Assembly: GCF_000002595.2 (NCBI RefSeq)
Contig: NC_057015.1
Coordinates: forward strand, 5,071,195 to 5,135,194
Origin: Chlamydomonas reinhardtii
Taxonomy: Eukaryota; Chlorophyta; Chlorophyceae; Chlamydomonadales; Chlamydomonadaceae
DNA: 64,000 nucleotides
Reading direction: 5' to 3'
Shown: piece by piece, positions 55,973 through 64,000 of the stretch
Position numbering within the stretch: the stretch's first letter is position 1
How the letters are laid out: the number at the start of each line of letters is the position of its first letter
The notes under the pieces: generated by a model
Database searches by the model: none
Seen by the model: the letters and a program-made list of their open reading frames with translations, nothing else
Told to the model about the DNA's origin: nothing
Program-made: the position numbers and the translations under genes

Positions 55973-58900
55973 ATGCCTCCTCAGGTCAAGCCTCTTCCTG
56001 GCCCGCCGCAGAAATTTCAGGGTCGGAAAGACTACCCCATCGAAAATAAAACCGATGACTGGGGGCTGACACCCGAGGCACAGGCAGGTGGCGAAGTGAT
56101 GCGCGACCGCACCGCATTGGAAAGCTCACAAACTTGCGCTGGCACAGGAAACATATGTGGAGGTATTCAGGCAGAGGCTGGAAGCTTTGCAGCTATGGAA
56201 GCCCGAGATAGGTGCGTGTCTCCTTGGCACGGTTAGCGCCAGACCTTTGACCATGGCCGGCGGGCGGCACGCCAGCGGAGGCGGGCAAGTCCTGTGCCTA
56301 GCTCGGAACCCTGAGCACGGCACGCGCTGCTTATGTTGGACGGGAGGCACCAGCGGTACAGGTTCCGCTGCAACTGGACTCTGCGGTCACCTGGACATAC
56401 CCATGTTCTGGGAATACGCTGCATACGGGACTCCGCCCCTTACCCTGTCCCATTGTACCCCATGCCCTGCGCCCAACCTATGTAGACTACTTCACATTGC
56501 GGCGCTTCCTGCGAGCGCGCACGTACGACTTTGACAGGGCCATAAAGATGTGGACGGACCACGTTAACTGGCGCCGGGAGAACAAGGTGGACAGCATCCT
56601 GCAGGACTTCCACTTCGACGAGCGGGACAAGTTCCTGGAAGCGTACCCCCAGGGCTACCACAAGCTGGACAAGATGGTAGGCTTTGGTGCAAATGAGGAG
56701 CCGATGGATTGATGGTTGCAGTGGTGACATACATGGCATGTGCGGGCGATCTTGGCCTGTCAAGGCTGATGTGTAGAGTGGCCAGAGCTTTCAAGGCTGT
56801 AAAGCCAAGGGAGGCGCCTGGGCGAAGCTACATGTCACAGCGTGTACGACTCCTGTCCTCCATCTCCCATAGGGCCGCCCGGTGTACATTCAGCTGATCG
56901 GGAAGATCAAGGTGCCGGCAATCATGGAGTGCACGAACGAGGAGCGAATGTTCAAGTTCCATGTGCAGGTACGGAGCCAGATCAGGCCGGGGGGAGGGAC
57001 CGTCAGGGGGGCAGTGCTAGATTCCTGGCTGTTACAAACGAACGTAGCGGTTGCAAGGCTTGGGAGGGATAGGGGAGGCAATGGGCGGACATACATGAGG
57101 GGGCACTGCAGGTTGCACGGGTGCACGTTGTGATGCCATGGTGCCGGGCGGCCCGACAGGAGTACGAGCGCTGCGTCAAGGTGATCATGCCCATCGCCTC
57201 AAAGCTGGCGGGGCGGAAGGTGGACCAGACGTTCGGGATCATGGACGTGAAAGGTGGGCAGGTCCGCTTGTCCATGCCAGCACGAAGCGTTGTGGGGCGA
57301 GTGTAGCAGGCGGGTTGGTGCGGCACGGCCTGGGGCGACTGCGGACGCAAGCTAGCACCTATTGCTGGACGCAGGGGGGACGCAACACGCGGTGCAACAT
57401 ACAAAACGGAAGGTCGGGTGTATATACTCGTTGATGGAAACGAAACTGCGCGTGTGGTGCAGGCGTGGGCATGTCAGCGCTGACTGGTGACGTGAAGCGC
57501 ATGCTGGGCCAGTTCACCAAGACCGACCAGGACAACTACCCGGAGATGCTGGGGCACATCTGCATCATCAACGCGGTAGGCAGGGGTTTGCGGGCTTGGT
57601 TGGGACGTGCTGGACATCAAGCTGGTTGCGTGAGGGCTTTCTCAACACTTCATGCACAAGACTTGTCCGTGGCGTGTCAGCACCCGTCCATACATCTGTG
57701 CCATGTTGGCCGAGGCGAGGCGAGGTGCAGGCGCCAAGCGCATGGTGTGAAGTGCTGGAATAGATCAAGTGCAGGAATAGCCGACACCTGACACCTGCGC
57801 TGTACCTTGACCGCCATCTCCACTCGCAGCCGGCCGTGTTCCGCATGCTGTGGGGCCTTGTCAAGAACATGATCGACGTGCGCACACAACAGAAGATCGA
57901 GGTGAGGCAGCGCCTAGGCAGTACCAGGGCTGGCTGGTTTGGGCGGTCCTCTACTCCTCTCCCCACACGGCCAGGTGACGCTGTGCCTGTCCCCACCGCG
58001 CGCCGCCCCCCGCCCCCCGCCCCCAGATCCTGGGCCCCAACTACATGGAGGCGCTGTTGAAGCACATGGACATCGAGAACATCCCCGAGTTCCTGGGAGG
58101 TGCGTGGCCACACATGATGAGGAGCCGGCGGGCGCAGGGTGCGGCACGGGACATGAGGAAGGCGTGGCCGGTGCCCCAGAGCGGCCACTCCACCCGCTCA
58201 CAACCCAACAGCCAAAGTGCCCAACCCCTTATTTTTGCCTTCCACAGGCCAGAGCCGCGGCACGCTGCTGGACGACGTGGGCCCCTGGTCCGACCCCGAG
58301 CTCATGGCGGCCAACGGCATCGACGTAGATGCGCTGCGCCGGGGCGACCCCGCAGGCGCGCTGCCGGGGCCGGGCCTGGCGTCGCCCAGCTTCACCCGCG
58401 CGCCGTCCCTCCTGAACAGCTCCCTGGGGCCCATGGGCAGCATGTTCCGCACGCCTACTGTGTGAGTCAGGCGCTGTGTACGGGCGAAAGAGCGTCGCAA
58501 TGCAGACTGGGGCCAGGCCCAGACATGGCGGGAGGGGTCGTGGCTGGTCTATGGAGAGCAAGTGGGAATGCCCCGGTTTGAATTCGAAGTCTCTGCACAC
58601 CACAACGCCACATATTTCGCCTTCTGATGCGCCGCATGCGCTATGATACAGCATATCCACCACCGTGTGTGTGCTTGCCGCAGCGCCCGCGTCTCGGTGG
58701 AGGCTGCCAACGGCGCGAGCCCGTCCGCGTCCGCCTCGGGGCCGTCCGCCATGCTGGCCGCCTCCGCCGCCGCCACGGTGGCGCAGCTGCAGGCCATCGC
58801 GGAGAACCGCTCGCGGTCGCTACAGGAGCGCGTCAAGGTGTTGGAGAACATGCTGCCAGCAGCCCTGGAGCGGTCGCGGCCACAGGTACGCTGCTGTAGA

Positions 58901-59571
58901 TGGGTGCGGTGGTCAATGATACGGACGGACAGTACATGTGATGTAATGGACAGTGGCGTGTCAAGAGCCTTGGCTGCCGTGTGGGCTACCGGAGCGACAG
59001 TGCCTGTGCTGCTCGCTACACTGCACGGCATGACGACGCAACCCGACACGTGCAGGCGGCCACGGACGTGAGCGTCCGGTCCGCGCCCGAAGGCAGCCTA
59101 CTGAACCGGGTGGAGGTGCTGGAGGACGCGGTGGAGACGGTGCTGCTGGCGCAGGAGGCACTCATCATCCAGGTGTGCAGACAGTGGGCGTATGCAAGTG
59201 GGACGATGGGCCCGGCAGGGAGGGGCGCCTGGCGGCCTGCAGGGAACGAGGGTGCAAAGTTGCACCGAGGTGTGGATGGGCAGCAAGGTTCGCGTCCGCT
59301 TGCGTAGGTAAGGTTGCGACGCAGCAGGTGTAGCAACTTCTTATGCTTGGGCGACTGCAATTTGCATGCTTGCATGCCGTAGGGTACGGGGCGCTCATTG
59401 CATTGGCAGAGCGGTATGACCTTAGCAAGCCTGCTCTCACACTCTTTTGCGCCACAGGCCCAGCAGCAGGCGCAGCTGACGGAGGTGGCGCTGGCGGACC
59501 TGCGCAACCGCGTGGCCACCGCCGAGGCCAAGGCGTCCAGCGCCAAGGCGGGCTGCTGCACCATCATGTGA
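55973..59571 (+). CDS. SEC14 / CRAL-TRIO lipid-transfer protein with coiled coil and CaaX box
   Basis: Twelve exons: 55973-56087, 56125-56211, 56486-56676, 56873-56968, 57160-57253, 57463-57575, 57830-57901, 58027-58099, 58248-58461, 58684-58885, 59056-59172 and 59458-59571, giving 495 residues. SEC14 proteins bind and exchange phosphatidylinositol and other lipids at membranes. The CRAL-TRIO N part is DYFTLRRFLRARTYDFDRA; the lipid-binding core follows (GRPVYIQLIG, FGIMDVKGVGMSAL, MLGHICIINAPAVFRMLW, ILGPNYMEALLKHM, IPEFLGG). The C-terminal third is Ser/Ala-rich and then coiled-coil-like (AQLQAIAENRSRSLQERVK; LNRVEVLEDAVETVLLAQEA). The protein ends GCCTIM: CTIM fits a CaaX prenylation box with a neighbouring Cys for palmitoylation. 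Exons 1 and 2 are only 37 bases apart yet lie in different frames, so that join is uncertain. Confidence 0.88.
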
Positions 59572-61315
59572 GGGAGCTGGCATAGCTTGGACGGCACGGT
59601 CCAGAGGAGGTACTACAGCGCGTTTGGCCACTACTGGAAAGGCAGGCCGAAGGCATAGCGGGGGCTTCTATGGATGCTTTGCCACTTGCTGGCAAGGCCG
59701 CGAAGCGGTGACCAGAATGGCGCGGGACCACGCCCTTTAAGCGGGCGGCGGCGCCTTCCTCGCGTGGGGAGCAAATGAACTGAAGCGTGGGGGACTGTGG
59801 AGACGGATACCACTGTGGGGGCGGACACGCTCCACCCAGCCAGCAAGAGGCAACCGCCATGGGTTAGGAGGTGCTAGTACACGGGGCTGCATAGGCGTGC
59901 CTCAGGCAGACGGGCACGCATGTGTCTGTGGTTGGTTGGGTGGAGGCAGTGGCGCGCGCATTCAGGGCAATTAAGGACGCCGGGCAAGGTTTGATGTCGG
60001 GCGTTGGGCGCACATGGAGTATCATGTGTGAGCCTCCTAAGTGGGGCTTTCGGGTGAGCACTGGCATTGAGACATACTGGCTAGGCATGCAAGAGGGAAT
60101 TACGGCATATGCTGCGGATGAGCTTGTGTTTCGGAGCAAGGGGTTTGGGCGCGGAAAGTGCACATATTGCGCGGCTTGCGTTTGACGGATTCGCCCATGT
60201 GTTGGCCGTACGGGTCGGCCTCTGCATACTATCATTTTGTATCAGGGGAGGTATCTTAGCATCAAGCAAGGCGCGAAAGGTCTCTCATGCAGGACTCCAA
60301 GGCGGCACTCGGACGTCAGCTTGAACGTGCCCGTTCTGAGCATGGGGCAGTGACCGCTGTCTCAATTGTTCGTGACGGTGATATGGGGACCGCCGTGGCG
60401 AGCGCAGGTCTTAACATTAAGTTATCATAACGACCCGCTTGGAACCGCTTGGAACCCGCCCCGTTTGCTTCACGGTGAGCTGCATCGACTGGCGCCAAGT
60501 TACAAGCGGGGGTGCCAGCGAGTGGTGCAGGAGTGCCAGGGCCCTGCGGCGACGGAACACAATGGATGCTGGGCGTCGCCAGGGTTGAACAACTCGTCTG
60601 GACGCGGGTTCAGCAATTGCCAGCAACGTCGTCTGTACGCTCTGGGACACTCTGGGCGCAGGTCCGGGGCACCCCCTTACCGCACGCCCAGACACGCCAG
60701 GGCACGCCCAGGCACGCCCTAGGTCACTCTCGTCTGACGAGCCCGCCGTCCGCAGAGCCGTCCAGATCCTTGCGAGTGACCGGCGCCCCGCCAATCACCG
60801 CAATCCATAAGTGCAGAGATTCCTACGGCTATGCCGATTGTTGCGCCCGTCCTGGTCTGAATGCCTCTCACACTGCTGAGCAGTTGGCAGATGGAGAATC
60901 GGCTATTCCGCAGGCTGTACGAGGTAGCAATATATACAAGCGCACTCAATAGTTAGAACCCAACAAGTCAACTGGGCTAAAGCCCCAGGACGATAACCGG
61001 CTCGCTTCAAGGCCTAGTCCCGCCACGTACACTAGTTGCCTTGCAGGCTCATAAGCTTGTTGATAGTGCACATAATACATCAATACTGATCCTAGCTCAT
61101 TTTTGCCGGGTAGAGCATTGTCTCGGCGTGGCCCTGTGTGTACGCATGCCTCGTAGCTCCTCGCTAGTATAACTTAGTGTTTTCATAGTAGTCACTTGTA
61201 TTATATCGGTGCGCTTGTAACTGAAGCAGCACGCCTGGCAGCGGAAGACATTTGCGAATGGGTTTGCCAAGGGCGTGATAGCCCTTATACGGGCTGAAGA
61301 ACAGTTGGAGAGGCC
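59572..61315. other. Intergenic region SEC14-like / ABCG-like
   Basis: About 1.7 kb. Short CACGCC-type tandem units occur at 60673-60718. Otherwise no gene, repeat or RNA that I can support. The right end should hold the promoter of the next gene. Confidence 0.6.
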
Positions 61316-64000
61316 ATGGGATGCCAACCGAGGAACAGGCGATTAAGCAGGCTGCAAGGCGTGCGCGCGAGGCTCCTGGAGTGTGGCCTCATCGTCGCCC
61401 TGTCGGTGGCAGTCTGGGGCGTGGGCCAAGCACAGCTAATTCTTAATGGTCCATATGGTGAACTGGATATCCCAGAGCAACTGGCAAAGCCACCGTTTTG
61501 GCGTCAGGCACTTGCCCCTTGCGGGCTGGCCAGCAACGATACAGGCGTTCGTCCGAATCGCTGCGCCAACAACGTAGACTTTTGCTTTCCGGATCCATAC
61601 CAGCCCACGTTCCAGGTTTGCACGCCGTGCTACAAGGCGTGCCTGGAGTGCACCCGGTTTGATTCCCCTCCCCGCAATTGCAGGTGCGTGACGTGTACTT
61701 CTCAACGCATGGCTAATGCGGTGACCGACGTGTGGCTCGGGAAGCGTGGGTCTCTGAATCAAGGAGGGGCAGGCAGCGTTGGGGTTTAAGGCCGTGCTGA
61801 GTGCGGGACCCGGAGGCTGGTTTGCAGCGGGGTGTTGCACATGGGGACGCGGGTGGGACACCTCTGGAGACCCCCACCCGCGGCACGCATGCTAGCCCCC
61901 GCGCCCGCGTGGCTGCTGTTCTGCCCAGGAGCCCTGCTGAGATGTTTTCTGCATTACATGCTTTGCATTGCCAACAGCTAACCGACACCGCACCCGTCTA
62001 CAAACCAGCCCGCTCGCCAGACCCTCCCCACAACACTCCCACCTCTTGCGACAAAACCAACCGTTCCTCCGCTTCTCACATCCTCCCCGGTCACGCGCAG
62101 TGGCATTACGAACCACGAGTGCAGCGCCTGCGGCTGCTCCCGCACGCTCAACACCTGCACCTCCTCCCGCGCCTGCCGCACCGGCTCCTACTGCGACCGC
62201 TACGTGGGCAAGTGCGTGTCCTGCTACGAGTGCCTGGACGACGGCGACGTGCGGGAGGGCTCCTGCCGCCAGATCTGCGGGCACTCGCCCCGACCCGTGG
62301 TGCGTGGCGTGACGCAAGGGGAACTGGAGGGTAGGGGGCTGCTGAGCATGGGCAGCGGGGCAAAGCGGGAGCCCAGGCGCGGCCCAGCGGGCATGGCGTG
62401 GCGGCACAGCACGTGCAGGTTGCCTGTCCTGCCACCCGAAACAGGACGCGTCTTGACTCTGTCCAAGCACACCTGCCTTCCTGCCCTCCTGCACCTGTGC
62501 TCCCCTCAGCTGCCGGGTGTGTTCGGGCTGCCCTACGACCCGGACGACGAGGCCGCCAGCGAGTGGGTCATCGACGCGGCGGTGGAGGTGGCGGCGCTGT
62601 TCAAGTCCACACTGGGCACCGCGCCCGCCGTGGGCTGGTTCGACCTAGGCACGGTGCTGGGCGGCGTGGGCTTTGACTTCCTGCCGCCGGAGCAGCTGCG
62701 CTTCGCGGTGCTTCAGGTGACGCGCGCCAACGCCACCTACAGCGGCTACGTCGCCGCCAAGTCGCCGCGCGCGCCGCCGCCCAACGCGCCGCCGGACCCG
62801 CCGCCGGCGCCGCCCTCGCCGCCGCGGTCCGGTAACACCAGCGTCAATGCCACCGTGAACGGCACCTCGGGCGGTGTCAACGGCACCTCGGGCGGCGGCC
62901 TGAACGCCACCGGTGCCGTGTCGCGCCACCGCGCCGAGCTGCGCCGGCGCTTCCTGCAGTCCACGACCGGCGGCAACGCCACGGCCACCACCACCTCCCT
63001 GCCCAGCTTCCCGCCCACCATGGATGCCAACCCCTCCACCGCGCCCGTGTACCCGGAGGACCTGGTGCGCGTGTTCCTGCTGCAGCGGCGCGACCACTAC
63101 GACGCCTTCTGCCCGCCCGACGCCCAGATCTTCTCCACAGGCCTGTCCTACCCGGGCTGCGCCTGCATGGCCATCCCGCCCGAGTACCAGTCCGACACCT
63201 CGCTGGTGACCGGCTCCACAAAGCAGTGGATCGACTACCTGGCGTTGCTGGGCGGCGCCAACGCCACCACGGCGCAGGCGGCGTGCCCGCAGGGCTTCCG
63301 CTGCTCCTCCGCCAACTTCCAGCATATGCGCCACCTCATGAGCCGCGCCTACATCCCGCTCACCATGGGCATCTGCGTGCCGTGCCTGGTGGGCGAGTAC
63401 TGCCCCGAGGGCACCGTGGAGAAGACGCAGGACCTGGTGGAGGTGTGCAACCGCCGCAGCGCCCTGCTGGACAGCGCGGAGGACAGCAGCAGCAACAGCA
63501 GTAGCAGCAGCAGTAGCAGCGGGAGCGGCAGTAGCAACAGCAACAAGGACTGCGGCAACACGCGGCTGTGCCCGGCGGGCAGCTACTGCCCCGCGCCGTC
63601 TGTGAAGCAGAACTGCACAGTGGGCGACTTCTGCACGGAGGGCTCCACGGGTGGGTGCCAGGTGCAGGGGCGAGGGCGAGGGCAAGGGCGAGGGCAGGAG
63701 CCAGGAGGGGGCCACTGGGCGGTCAGTCGGTGCTGGATTTGCCAGGGGTTGCAGCGGCGGTTGGTGGAGGGTTTAAACGGGGGGGGCGGGGGCTGAGGAG
63801 GGAGTAGGGTGGGGCGTACAGGGGCTGGTGGATGCAGGCGGGGCGACTGGCCGTCTTGCGCGCATTGGGGAAGCTTGAATGCGGCAAGCTGCAGGCTGGG
63901 CTAGAGGGCGGCCCTCATCCATATCCACATTCTACTGCTGCTCAAACTTCGCGCCTTGCCTGCACCCTCCCTCCGAACACAGAGCCGGTGACGTGCACGT
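61316..64000 (+). CDS. ABCG-like transporter, cysteine-rich N-terminal ectodomain (3' part beyond window)
   Basis: Exons 61316-61683, 62101-62299, 62510-63650 and 63983-64000 join in phase and run off the window. Residues 24-40 (LIVALSVAVWGVGQAQ) form a signal peptide after a basic start. A lumenal or extracellular Cys-rich region follows (CTPCYKACLEC, CSACGCSRTLNTC, CVSCYECLDD). Then come CPQGFRCSS, CVPCLVGEYCPEG, LCPAGSYCPAPSVKQNC and DFCTEGST joined to EPVTC. This last series matches the extracellular N-terminus of plant ABCG24/28-type half transporters. The ATP-binding cassette itself is outside the window, so the assignment is inference. A volvocine-specific insertion is Pro-rich (APPDPPPAPPSPP) and dense in Asn-X-Ser/Thr sites. 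A Ser/Asn-rich linker lies at 63483-63545. Confidence 0.7.

Noticed and set aside
1-64000. CRISPR arrays, rRNA/tRNA genes, long terminal repeat pairs
   Set aside because: None was visible by eye. Tandem units are plain microsatellites without spacer structure.

Overview
The window is nuclear DNA from a volvocine green alga, most likely Chlamydomonas or a close relative. The evidence is very GC-rich coding sequence, many short exons with canonical GT/AG introns, long CA/TG and TCC microsatellites inside introns and UTRs, TGTAA-type polyadenylation motifs, and plant/algal gene content (plastid-type 6-phosphogluconate dehydrogenase, NHX antiporter, CDPK). Three runs of N mark unresolved stretches. 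I saw no rRNA, tRNA, CRISPR array or bacterial-type operon. Exon models were built by hand by joining open frames at splice sites and checking that phases match.

Left part, 1-14.2 kb, is an accessory, gene-poor region. It holds three copies of one membrane-anchored protein-kinase gene. Copies A (1-2263, cut by the window edge) and B (7176-9067) lie on the minus strand, are almost identical, and look broken. Copy C (11994-14165, plus strand) looks intact. All three keep the catalytic HxD Asp and the metal-binding Asp but carry DFN in place of DFG and AWE in place of APE. Between them lie scraps of other coding sequence, including two related decayed blocks in opposite orientation and an isolated well-formed exon.

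Middle part, 15.9-44 kb, is ordinary gene-dense sequence: a plastid-type rhomboid protease (minus), a class-I-like NHX cation/proton antiporter (minus), the exon-junction-complex protein Y14/RBM8A (plus), 6-phosphogluconate dehydrogenase (minus), the DBP9/DDX56 DEAD-box helicase (plus), a RING-CH membrane protein (minus) and an unrecognised secretory-type protein (minus).

Right part, 44-64 kb, carries four genes on the plus strand: TAF5 (TFIID subunit), a calcium-dependent protein kinase with a long repeated C-terminal tail, a SEC14/CRAL-TRIO protein ending in a CaaX box, and the 5' part of a gene resembling the cysteine-rich N-terminus of plant ABCG transporters. NHX/Y14, GND1/DBP9 and the secretory gene/TAF5 are divergent pairs with short shared upstream regions; Y14/GND1 and DBP9/RING-CH are convergent. 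The genes do not form one pathway. The most unusual locus is the DFN-kinase cluster with its gene-conversion-like pattern.
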